Below the pieces are notes generated by a model. It was not told the origin of the DNA. It did not search any database and worked only from the letters and a program-made list of their open reading frames with translations. A stretch of 64,000 bases of DNA from Salipiger bermudensis. GTDB lineage: Bacteria; Pseudomonadota; Alphaproteobacteria; Rhodobacterales; Rhodobacteraceae. The position numbers and the translations under genes were made by a program. The DNA is taken from the NCBI RefSeq assembly GCF_019801965.1, contig NZ_JAHVIA010000004.1, positions 124,001 to 188,000 of the forward strand, written 5' to 3'. Below are positions 55,687 to 64,000 of this stretch, piece by piece. Position 1 is the stretch's first letter. Every line of letters begins with the position of its first letter.

Positions 55687-57906
55687 TCAGTCCTCGCCGT
55701 GGGTCAGCTTCGGCACGTCACCGGCACCGGCGGAGCCGCGGCCCGAAAGCGAGGGGTTCTCCATGAAGAAGCGGTGGCAGCTGAACGGCGTCTCGCCCTC
55801 GCTCACCGGGTGGCGGGCGAACTTGCCTGTAGGCTCCATCACCCAGCTCTGCGCGGTATCTGCGAGATTGGCCGCCATGATCTGGCTGACGATCTGCGCC
55901 TTGACGGTCTTGTTGAGGATCTCGACCCCTGTCTCGATGCGGCGGTTGAGGTTGCGCCCCATCCAGTCCGCCGATGACATGAACACCCGCGCCTTGTCAT
56001 GCGGCAGGCCGTGGCCATTGCCGAAGCAGGCGATGCGCGAATGCTCGAGAAACCGTCCGATGATCGATTTCACCCGGATGTTTTCGGACAGCCCCGCGAT
56101 GCCGGGCTTTAGGCCGCAGATGCCGCGGATCACGCAATCGATCTCGACGCCGGCCTGGCTCGCTGCATAGAGCGCGTCGATCATGTCGGGTTCGATCAGC
56201 GAGTTCAGCTTGAGCCAGATCCGGGCCGGGCGTCCGGCGCGGGCGTGTTCGGCCTCGGCGGCGATCAGCTCGAGCATCTTGGGCTTCAGCGTGTGCGGCG
56301 AGATGACGAGGTTCTCCATTCCCTCGGGCATGGCGTAGCCGCTGAGATAGTTGAAGATCTTGGCCGCATCGCGCCCCAGTGCCGCGTCACAGGTGAAGAA
56401 CGACAGGTCGGTGTAGATCTTGGCGGTGATCGGGTGGTAGTTGCCCGTCCCCCAGTGGGTGTAGGTCACCAGCTTGTCGCCCTCGCGGCGCACCACCTGG
56501 GAGATCTTGGCGTGGGTCTTCCATTCGAGGAAGCCATAGACCACATGCGCGCCCGAGCGCTCGAGCCGGCGCGACTGGCGGATGTTGGCGGCCTCGTCGA
56601 ACCGCGCCTTCAGCTCGACCAGCGCGGTGACCGACTTGCCCTCCTCGGCGGCCTCGCAGAGCGCCTCGACGATGGGCGAGTCCTTCGAGGTCCGGTAGAG
56701 CGTCTGCTTGATCGCCACCACGTCCGGGTCGAGCGCCGCCTGCTTGAGGAAGCGCACCACCATGTCGAAGGTTTCGTAGGGGTGGTGCAGCAGCATGTCC
56801 TTCTGGGCGATGGCCGAGAACATGTTGCCATCGTGGTCCTGAACCCGTTCGGGCACGCGCGGGGTGAAGGACGGCCAGAGCAGGTCGGGGCGGCTGCTCA
56901 GGACGAGCTCCTTGAGATCGGCGATGCCGATCATGCCGTCGAGCTCGATGACCTCGTCATCCTGCACGTGCAGCTCGTTCTGCAGGGTGCGGCGCAGGTC
57001 CTTGGGCGCGCCCGCGGTCATCGTCAGACGCACCACCTCGCCGCGGCGGCGGCGCTTCAGCGCCACCTCGAACTCGCGCACCAGATCCTCGGCCTCTTCC
57101 TCGACCTCGAGGTCGCTGTCGCGCAGCACGCGGAAGCCGAAATGATCCTTCACCCGGTAGCCGGGGAACATGCTCTCGATGTGCAAGAGCAGCACGTCCT
57201 CGAGGAAGATGAAGCGGTGCTGGCCCTCGGGCGCGGGCAGCGCCATGAAGCGGTCGATCTGGTGCGGGATCGGCAGCAAAGCGTCGCGGGTGCGCCGGTC
57301 GCGCTTGCGCTCGAGCGAGATCGCGAGGCAGTAGCCCATGTTGGCGATGAACGGGAACGGGTGCGCCGGGTCGATGGCCAGCGGTGACAGCACCGGGAAG
57401 ACCTGCGTGAGGAAGGCCTGCTCGAGATGGGCGCGGTCGGCCTCGGTGAGCTCGTCGCGGGGCACGATGTCGATGCCCTCGGCGGCCAGCTCGATCTCGA
57501 GCGCGTGCAGCACCTTCTGCTGATGCGCCATCAGCTTGCGGGCATCCTCGTTGATCTCTACGAGCTGCTGCGCCGGGGTCAGACCGTCGGCGGCGGGGTT
57601 GGTGTTGCCGGCATGGGCCAGTTCGCGCAGGCCGGCCACGCGCACGGTGTAGAACTCGTCGAGATTGGTGGCCGAGATCGACAGGAAGCGCAGCCGCTCG
57701 AGCAGCGGCACGCGCGGGTTCTCGGCCTCTTCGAGGACGCGCCAGTTGAAGCCGAGCCAGCTCAGCTCACGATTGTAGAAACGGCCCGGGCCTTCGAGAT
57801 CGAGCTCGGTCATCTCGGTCGGGGCGGGCAGCGGGGCTTTCAGGAAATCTGCGATACTCATGTGGGGCTTATGCGCGTCCATTTGAAACAGGTTCGTGAC
57901 GGTCAT
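55687..57906 (-). CDS. ppk1: Polyphosphate kinase 1
   Basis: A 739-residue PPK1 that makes polyphosphate from ATP at the membrane. The N-terminal domain ([20 protein letters not shown]), the head domain and the two PLD-like C-terminal domains are in order. Phospho-His segments are visible as EWKTHAKI (about residue 465) and [13 protein letters not shown] near the C-terminus. It starts 5 bp after the hda stop, so hda-ppk is co-transcribed. Its own terminator lies 20 bp after the stop. Confidence 0.95.
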   Translation of the reverse strand: MTVTNLFQMDAHKPHMSIADFLKAPLPAPTEMTELDLEGPGRFYNRELSWLGFNWRVLEEAENPRVPLLERLRFLSISATNLDEFYTVRVAGLRELAHAGNTNPAADGLTPAQQLVEINEDARKLMAHQQKVLHALEIELAAEGIDIVPRDELTEADRAHLEQAFLTQVFPVLSPLAIDPAHPFPFIANMGYCLAISLERKRDRRTRDALLPIPHQIDRFMALPAPEGQHRFIFLEDVLLLHIESMFPGYRVKDHFGFRVLRDSDLEVEEEAEDLVREFEVALKRRRRGEVVRLTMTAGAPKDLRRTLQNELHVQDDEVIELDGMIGIADLKELVLSSRPDLLWPSFTPRVPERVQDHDGNMFSAIAQKDMLLHHPYETFDMVVRFLKQAALDPDVVAIKQTLYRTSKDSPIVEALCEAAEEGKSVTALVELKARFDEAANIRQSRRLERSGAHVVYGFLEWKTHAKISQVVRREGDKLVTYTHWGTGNYHPITAKIYTDLSFFTCDAALGRDAAKIFNYLSGYAMPEGMENLVISPHTLKPKMLELIAAEAEHARAGRPARIWLKLNSLIEPDMIDALYAASQAGVEIDCVIRGICGLKPGIAGLSENIRVKSIIGRFLEHSRIACFGNGHGLPHDKARVFMSSADWMGRNLNRRIETGVEILNKTVKAQIVSQIMAANLADTAQSWVMEPTGKFARHPVSEGETPFSCHRFFMENPSLSGRGSAGAGDVPKLTHGED

Positions 57907-57911
57907 AGAGA

Positions 57912-58613
57912 TTAATCTGCCTCCGGGCGCTGACCTGGATCAAGCCGGGTGAGGATGTCGCGGGCCAGGCTGCGGGTGATGCCCTTGGGCCGCCCCATGG
58001 CGTTGGCGTCGAGTGCCGTCACCAGCTCGCGCGCCATCGCGAAGCTGCGCGGCATGTGGCGCACGAGATAGGGGATGACGTCGGGCGCCGGCACGCATTG
58101 CCGGTCGGCCAGCATCTTGGCGATCACCGCCGCCAGTAGCGTGTCGTCGGGATCGGGCAGGGTGGCGGTCTGGGTGCCTTCCATGCGGCTCTTGAGGTCG
58201 GGGATCACCAGCGGCCAGAGCGAGGGCGCCGACCGGGCGGTCACCAGCAGCGGCTGGCGCTGCGCCAGCGCGAGGTTGTGCAGGTGGAAGAGCGCCTCCT
58301 CGGCGGCGCGGTCGCCGGCGATGCGGTCGCCATCCTCGACGCAGATCGGCGCCATGGCGAGGGACGGGATGTCGGCCTCCGGCAGGCTCGCGGCGGGCAC
58401 GATGGCGGCGCCGGTCTCGGCGGCCCAGACATGCGCGAGATGGGTCTTGCCGGCGCCCGAGGGCCCCACCAGCACCATCTTGCCGTTGGGCCAGCTCTGC
58501 CAGTTGTCGAGCAGCGCCACCGCCAGCCCGTTGGACTGGCCGACGAAATAATCCTCGCGTCCCAGCGCGGCGCGAACCGGCAGGGGCAGGGGAAGCTGGT
58601 CGGGGGTGATCAT
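57912..58613 (-). CDS. hda: DnaA-like regulatory protein Hda
   Basis: A 233-residue Hda/HdaA-type AAA+ protein that with the sliding clamp turns off DnaA after initiation. The clamp-binding motif QLPLPLP is at residues 6-12 and Walker [10 protein letters not shown] at 50-58; the sensor and lid helices follow. Domain IV of DnaA is absent. Start ATG overlaps the perM stop (ATGA). The order perM-hda-ppk is typical of Rhodobacteraceae. Confidence 0.92.
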   Translation of the reverse strand: MITPDQLPLPLPVRAALGREDYFVGQSNGLAVALLDNWQSWPNGKMVLVGPSGAGKTHLAHVWAAETGAAIVPAASLPEADIPSLAMAPICVEDGDRIAGDRAAEEALFHLHNLALAQRQPLLVTARSAPSLWPLVIPDLKSRMEGTQTATLPDPDDTLLAAVIAKMLADRQCVPAPDVIPYLVRHMPRSFAMARELVTALDANAMGRPKGITRSLARDILTRLDPGQRPEAD

Positions 58614-59680
58614 CCTTGATCCTCGTCCGTCTCGAGACCGCGATAGAGCCGGCTGTCGGTGTACTGGTCGACGAGGAAGCGTGCCACCACGCCAAGCGCC
58701 GCGGCCAGCGGCACGGCCACGAGCATCCCGACGAAGCCGAAGAGCGAGCCGAAGACCGACAGGGCGAGGATCAGCCAGACCGGGTGAAGACCCACGGATT
58801 CGCCCACCAGCTTGGGGGTCAGGAAATTGCCCTCTAGGAACTGGCCGAAGAAGAAGATCCCGGCGACCGCGGCGATCCAGACCCACTCGCCCCAGAACTG
58901 GAACAGCGCCAGCCCGATGGCCAGCGCGCCGCCGACGATGGCGCCGACGTAAGGGATGAAGGTCAGCACCCCCGCGACGACGCCGACCACGAGGCCGAAA
59001 TTCAGCCCCACCAGCCACAGCGCCAGCGCGTAGTAGATGCCGAGGATCAGGCAGACCGAGCCCATGCCGCGGATGAAGCCTGCCAGCGTGGCGTCGATAT
59101 CGCGCGCCAGCCTGCGGATCACCGGCGCATGGTCGCGCGGCAGCAGGCTGTCGATGCGGGCGACCATGTTGTCCCAGTCGAGCAGCATGTAGACCGCCAC
59201 CACCGGCACGATGACGAAGAGCAGCAGGATGTTGATCACCGACATCGCCGAGGTCAGCACCGCGTCGATCAGCTGCGCGCCGCGCTCCTTGATGGTCTCA
59301 CCGATCGAGACCAGCGTCTCGCGCACTGGGCTGCCCTCGACCATGATCGAGGGGAAATGCGTCGCCAGGAAGGTCTGCAGCTGGCGGAACAGCTCTGGGG
59401 CGGTGTCGATCAGCTGGCTGGTCTGCCGGACCAGCGCCGGCACCACCGCCAGCGCGAGGATCACGAAGATCAGGATCATCGCCACGGTGATCGTGCCCGT
59501 GGCCATGCTGCGCGACAGGCCCATGCGCTCGAGCCGGTCGGCCACGGGATCGAGGAAATAGGCCACCGCGCCGCCCACCACGAAGGGCAGCAGCACATCG
59601 CCGAGAAACCACAGCACGACGATGAAGATCGCCGCCGCGAGGCCCCAGTATTTCAGCTGTGTCCGCACCGGCAGCGCCAT
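58610..59680 (-). CDS. AI-2E-family (PerM-like) transporter
   Basis: A 356-residue inner-membrane protein of the AI-2E exporter/PerM family with about eight helices. The GGAVAYFLDPVADRLERMGLS segment (about 32-55) and the C-terminal GIFFFGQFLEGNFLTPKLVG block are diagnostic. Family members export autoinducer-2 or act as Na/H antiporters; which applies here is unknown. First gene of the perM-hda-ppk unit; divergent from proS. Confidence 0.9.
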   Translation of the reverse strand: MALPVRTQLKYWGLAAAIFIVVLWFLGDVLLPFVVGGAVAYFLDPVADRLERMGLSRSMATGTITVAMILIFVILALAVVPALVRQTSQLIDTAPELFRQLQTFLATHFPSIMVEGSPVRETLVSIGETIKERGAQLIDAVLTSAMSVINILLLFVIVPVVAVYMLLDWDNMVARIDSLLPRDHAPVIRRLARDIDATLAGFIRGMGSVCLILGIYYALALWLVGLNFGLVVGVVAGVLTFIPYVGAIVGGALAIGLALFQFWGEWVWIAAVAGIFFFGQFLEGNFLTPKLVGESVGLHPVWLILALSVFGSLFGFVGMLVAVPLAAALGVVARFLVDQYTDSRLYRGLETDEDQG

Positions 59681-59857
59681 GATCGGCCATTCCTTTTTGA
59701 AAACGTGTCCCTACATCGCGTCTCGCGCGCGATCTTGCAAGACTGGGCTGCGTCCGGCCGCGTGCTCTGCCCGGCCCCCCGCGCACGGCCTCTTGCTCTT
59801 GCGCGGCCCTTCGCTTAGGCCATCCCGGACCGTTTTCCAGCCCGGGAGCCCTGCCTC

Positions 59858-61195
59858 ATGCGTCTGAGCCGCTATTTCCTGCCCGTCCTCAAGGAGACGC
59901 CTTCCGAGGCGCAGATCGTCTCCCACCGCTACATGCTGCGCGCCGGCATGATCAAGCAGGCCAGCGCCGGGATCTATTCCTGGCTGCCGCTGGGCTTCAA
60001 GGTGCTGCGCAAGATCGAGAACATCATCCACGAGGAACAGGCCCGCGCCGGCCACATCCCGATGCTGATGCCGACGATCCAGTCCGCCGAGCTGTGGCGC
60101 GAGTCGGGCCGCTACGACGCCTACGGCGCCGAGATGCTGCGCATCACCGACCGCCACGAGCGCGAGATGCTCTATACGCCGACCGCCGAGGAGCTGATCA
60201 CCGACATCTTCCGCGCCAATGTCTCGTCCTATCGCGACCTGCCGCTGACCATGTACCAGATCCAATGGAAATTCCGCGACGAGATCCGCCCGCGCTTCGG
60301 CGTGATGCGCGGCCGCGAATTCTACATGAAGGACGGCTACAATTTCGACCTCACCAAAGAGGACGCGCTGCACGCCTACAACCGCCACCTGGTGAGCTAC
60401 CTGCGCACCTACGAGCGCATGGGCCTGCAGGCGATCCCGATGCGTGCCGACAGCGGTCCGATCGGCGGTGACGACACGCACGAGTTCCTCGTGCTGGCCG
60501 AGACCGGCGAGTCGGAGGTGTTCTACGACAGCGAGATCACCGAGCTGAAATTCGGCGACCGCGCCATCGATTACGACAGCGTCGAGCAGTGCCAGGCGGT
60601 GCTCGAGGAGTTCACCTCGCGCTACGCCCGCACCGACGAGACCCATGACGAGGCGCTGTTCAACCAGATCCCCGAGGAGCGCCGCCGCACCGCCCGCGGC
60701 ATCGAGGTCGGCCAGATCTTCTATTTCGGCACCAAGTATTCCGACGCGATGGGGGCCACGGTCTCCGACAAGGACGGCAACCAGGTGCCGGTGCACATGG
60801 GCTCGCACGGCATCGGCGTGTCGCGCCTGCTGGGCGCGATCATCGAGGCCAGCCACGACGACAAGGGCATCATCTGGCCCGAGGGCGTGACGCCGTTCCA
60901 TTGCGGCATCGTCAACCTCAAGACCGGCGATGCCGAGGCGGATGCGGCCTGTGAGAAGATCCACGCGGCGCTGATCGCGCAGGGGCTCGATCCGCTCTAC
61001 GACGACACCAACGAGCGCGCCGGCGCCAAGTTCGCGACGATGGACCTGATCGGCCTGCCGTGGCGCATCACCGTCGGCCCGCGCGGGCTGAAGAACGGCG
61101 TGGTCGAGCTGACCTCGCGCCGCAGCGGCGAGAGCGAGGAGCTGCCGCCGGAGGCGGCGGTCGCGAAGATCGCGGCGATCTACGGCGTCGCCTGA
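59858..61195 (+). CDS. proS: Prolyl-tRNA synthetase
   Basis: A 445-residue class II ProRS of the alphaproteobacterial type, without the editing insertion found in the 570-residue enterobacterial form. Motifs 2 and 3 are visible ([21 protein letters not shown] with flanks, and [15 protein letters not shown]), followed by the anticodon-binding domain. Loss of the insertion implies trans-editing of Ala-tRNA-Pro elsewhere in the genome. GGGAG lies about 10 nt before the ATG. Confidence 0.97.
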   Translation: MRLSRYFLPVLKETPSEAQIVSHRYMLRAGMIKQASAGIYSWLPLGFKVLRKIENIIHEEQARAGHIPMLMPTIQSAELWRESGRYDAYGAEMLRITDRHEREMLYTPTAEELITDIFRANVSSYRDLPLTMYQIQWKFRDEIRPRFGVMRGREFYMKDGYNFDLTKEDALHAYNRHLVSYLRTYERMGLQAIPMRADSGPIGGDDTHEFLVLAETGESEVFYDSEITELKFGDRAIDYDSVEQCQAVLEEFTSRYARTDETHDEALFNQIPEERRRTARGIEVGQIFYFGTKYSDAMGATVSDKDGNQVPVHMGSHGIGVSRLLGAIIEASHDDKGIIWPEGVTPFHCGIVNLKTGDAEADAACEKIHAALIAQGLDPLYDDTNERAGAKFATMDLIGLPWRITVGPRGLKNGVVELTSRRSGESEELPPEAAVAKIAAIYGVA

Positions 61196-61201
61196 TCCCT
61201 G

Positions 61202-61222
61202 GCGGGCCTGACAGGCCCGCTG
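61202..61222 (+). terminator. Weak terminator-like hairpin after proS
   Basis: GCGGGCCT and AGGCCCGC around a 3-nt loop, followed by TGATTTGC. The T-tract is poor, so termination may be partial before the DUF2937 gene. Confidence 0.4.
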
Positions 61223-61273
61223 ATTTGCGCTACCCTGCTCCAATGGCCCCGCAGAGGGCTGTTGGAGGCAGTC

Positions 61274-61894
61274 ATGATCATACGGGCGCTCGCCCTCGCC
61301 GCCGGGCTCGCCGGCGCGGCAGGGTTTTCCCAGTTTCCCGAATTCACCCAGCAATACGTGCAGCGCCTCGGCGGCGCGGTGGACGAGCTCGCGCGCAGCG
61401 TCGCGGCCTTCGACCGCGATGCCGCGGCGCTCGGCCTCGACAGGGAGGCGGCGCTGGGTCAGCTCGCCACCGGTGGCGCCTTCGGCGCCGCCCGGGCCGA
61501 GACGATGCGCGCGACGCTGGCGCGTCACGCGCGGCTCTTCGGCGATCTCGCTGCGCTCGAGGGCAGGAGCGCGCTGGCGCGCGTGCCGCTGGTGGCGCAT
61601 TTCGCCGACCCCGAGATCGCCGGACGCACCTGGCAGGCCTACCGCCCTGGCGTGCCGGTGACCGCAGAAGGCGCGATCTTCGCCGGCACGGGCTTCGTCA
61701 GCGGCTGGCTGGCCGTGGCCTTCCTGCTGTCCTTGCTGAGTCTGCCGTTCCGGCGCCGATCATCTCGCAAGGCGGGGTACAGGGTCGAGCCGGTGCTGCA
61801 TCGGCCCATGACGATGGAGCGCAAGCCGAGGCTTCGTGCCACCAGGGGCGCTGCCTCTGCGCGCGCCGGGGCGCGCTTACCCCGGGATATTTAG
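61274..61894 (+). CDS. DUF2937-family protein with repeat-derived C-terminus
   Basis: A 206-residue protein with an N-terminal hydrophobic segment (about residues 3-18) and a C-terminal membrane helix (about 143-160). The helical centre between them matches DUF2937 (FPEFTQQYVQRLGGAVDELA at about 20-39). Function unknown. The ATG at 61274 follows GGAGGCA. The last about 18 codons (from TRGAASARAG) lie inside dispersed repeat copy H, which also gives the stop codon. The tail is therefore probably not part of the ancestral protein. Confidence 0.8.
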   Translation: MIIRALALAAGLAGAAGFSQFPEFTQQYVQRLGGAVDELARSVAAFDRDAAALGLDREAALGQLATGGAFGAARAETMRATLARHARLFGDLAALEGRSALARVPLVAHFADPEIAGRTWQAYRPGVPVTAEGAIFAGTGFVSGWLAVAFLLSLLSLPFRRRSSRKAGYRVEPVLHRPMTMERKPRLRATRGAASARAGARLPRDI

Positions 61895-61970
61895 AGCCAG
61901 AAGAAGCCAGGGGTGCCTTTTCCCAGGTTTCTTCTGGCCACAAATATCCCCGCCGGAGGCTGCCGGAGGG
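61841..61970. repeat. Dispersed palindromic element, diverged composite copy H
   Basis: The minus strand shows the same order as copies F and G: CCTCCGGCGGGGATATTTGT, a long stem CCAGAAGAA/TTCTTCTGG, CTCTAAATATCCCGGGGTAA, hairpin GCGCGCC-CC-GGCGCGC and a degenerate second hairpin. The stem uses different base pairs from F and G, but both sides changed. It overlaps the 3' end of the DUF2937 gene. Confidence 0.75.
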
Positions 61971-62091
61971 CTCCGCCGGCGCAGCGTCGGGGAGGCGCGT
62001 CAGATAAGGGCCGCGCCGAGACGACGGGCCGGGCCCGGCGGCGAGATGACCTGCGCGCGCTGGCGCGCTCCGCAGGATGAGAGGGCGCGGA

Positions 62092-63424
62092 TCAGACCGC
62101 GGCCTTGACCTCGGCGACGATGCCTTCGACCACCTGGCTCAGCAGCGCCTCGTCCTCGCATTCCGCCATCACCCGGATCAGCGGTTCGGTGCCCGACTTG
62201 CGGATCAGCAAGCGGCCCTTGCCCGAGAGCGTGGCCTCCGCCTCGGCGATGGCGCCCTGCACGCTGGCCGCCTCGAGCGGCGCTTGGCCGGCGGCGAAGC
62301 GGACGTTCTGCAGGAGTTGCGGCACCGGCTCGAAGCTGCGCGCCAGGCGCGAGGCGGGCTGGCCGGTGCGGACCATCTCGGCAAGGAACTGCATCCCCGC
62401 CATCAGCCCGTCGCCGGTGGTGGCGTAATCGGTCATCACGATATGGCCCGACTGCTCGCCGCCGAGATTCCAGCCCTTGGCGCGCATCGCCTCAACCACG
62501 TAGCGGTCGCCGACCTTGGTGCGCTCGAGACGCAGGCCGCGGCCGGTCAGGAAGCGTTCGAGCCCGAGGTTCGACATCACCGTGGCCACCAGCGTGCCGT
62601 CGACAAGCCGGTCTTCCTCGGCCCAGCGGGCGGCCATCAGCGCCATGATCTGGTCGCCATCGGCGATGGTACCGGTCTCGTCGATCAGCAGGATCCGGTC
62701 GGCGTCGCCGTCGAGGCAGATGCCCACGTCGGCGCCATGCGCCACCACCGCCTCGGCGGCGGCCTGCGGTTTGGTCGAGCCGCAATTCTGGTTGATGTTG
62801 ACCCCGTTGGGCGCGGTGCCGAGCGGGATCACATCGGCGCCGAGCTCCCAGAGCACCTCCGGCGCGGTCTTGTAGGCGGCGCCGTTGGCGCAGTCGACGA
62901 CCACCTTCATGCCGTCGAGCCGCATGCCGTGGGGCAGGGTGCCCTTGAGCCGCTCCTGGTAGCGGAAGCGGCCGTCGTCGATGCGCTTGGCACGACCAAT
63001 ATTGCCCGCCTGCGCCGGCGCCACCCCGGCCTCGACCAGCGCCTCGATCTCGGCCTCGGCCTCGTCGGAGAGCTTGAACCCGTCGGGGCCGAAGAACTTG
63101 ATGCCGTTGTCGTCGGCCGGGTTGTGGCTGGCCGAGATCATGATGCCGAGATCGGCGCGCATCGAGGGCGTCAGCAGCCCCACCGCCGGGGTCGGCACCG
63201 GGCCGAGCAGCAGCACGTTCATGCCGGTCGAGGTCAGGCCCGCGGTCAGTGCGTTCTCGAACATGTAGCCCGAGAGCCGCGTGTCCTTGCCGATCACCAC
63301 CCGGTGCACGCCGCCCTGTTCGCGGCGGAAATAGCGCCCGGCGGCGGCGCCGATCATCAGCGCCATCTCGGCGGTCATCGGGAAGGTGTTGGCGGTGCCG
63401 CGCACGCCGTCGGTTCCGAAAAGC

Positions 63425-63435
<11 letters not shown>
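62092..63435 (-). CDS. glmM: Phosphoglucosamine mutase
   Basis: A 447-residue GlmM that interconverts glucosamine 6- and 1-phosphate for peptidoglycan and LPS. The phosphoserine is Ser103 in [12 protein letters not shown]. The metal-binding DGDADR, GGEQSGH and the C-terminal phosphate loop [11 protein letters not shown] are all intact. The ATG at 63435 overlaps the folP stop by 11 bp; folP-glmM order is common in proteobacteria. Confidence 0.97.

Positions 63436-64000
<565 letters not shown>

Noticed and set aside
54786-55766. A 326-codon plus-strand frame
   Set aside because: It overlaps the Glyoxalase_8 gene and the end of ppk, and is Arg/Pro-rich with no motif.

Overview
The window is a high-GC (roughly two-thirds G+C by eye) chromosomal segment of an alphaproteobacterium, almost certainly a marine-type Rhodobacteraceae (Roseobacter group). 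The evidence is the neighbourhood perM-hda-ppk, a ProRS without the editing insertion, the ycjX/ycjF pair, the Rhodobacterales-type flagellin, a perfect FnrL box, and a small pyrG-side membrane protein that I recall mainly from this family. A Salipiger-like genus is a guess. About sixty genes are densely packed and nearly all are core functions. I see no prophage, insertion sequence, CRISPR array, tRNA or rRNA.

Layout. 0-12 kb: a WecG/TagA-type glycosyltransferase cut by the left edge, an AT-rich island with a 53-codon gene, a CMD-family protein, a succinate:acetate-type CoA-transferase, malonyl-CoA decarboxylase, a stand-alone Lrp/AsnC effector domain, hisB, uroporphyrinogen methyltransferase with a structured leader, a phosphatase lipoprotein, and ileS. 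12-20 kb: small membrane proteins, a VIT-type transporter, the minus-strand run nudix-pit-ycjX-GNAT-ycjF, and truA. 20-30 kb: argD-argF, gnd, hrpB, meaB, rpmB, a copper pair (DUF2946-like plus PCu(A)C), a sirtuin and a low-molecular-weight phosphatase. 30-41 kb: a possible FnrL-linked 61-residue membrane protein, pyrG, secG, an EamA exporter overlapping thiN, a 755-residue acidic Rhodobacterales-type protein, a divergent Lrp regulator and PLP decarboxylase, and a lone molybdenum hydroxylase large subunit. 41-52 kb: a candidate small RNA, a CoA-binding protein, hisF-hisE, envelope proteins including an HdeA-like/HdeD pair, a phospholipase-D/cardiolipin-synthase protein, and a THUMP rRNA methyltransferase. 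51-64 kb: ppx, then a flagellin and a Glyoxalase_8 gene lying between ppx and ppk, then ppk-hda-perM, proS, DUF2937, glmM and folP (cut by the right edge).

The most unusual structure is not a gene. It is a family of palindromic intergenic elements at eight loci (21.1, 22.2, 23.7, 26.3, 37.2, 42.1, 49.6 and 61.9 kb). They share a CTTCTCTGGTT / AAATACCTCGGGG core followed by two tandem hairpins. The hairpin sequences differ between copies but both arms change together, so base pairing is conserved. Two composite copies carry a second arm that makes the element one long inverted repeat. Two copies run into coding sequence and supply the 3' ends of argD and the DUF2937 gene. Other leads are the multi-hairpin leader ending in a U8 tract before the uroporphyrinogen methyltransferase gene, the terminator-bounded candidate sRNA at 41.43-41.55 kb, and the FnrL box before the 61-residue membrane protein.
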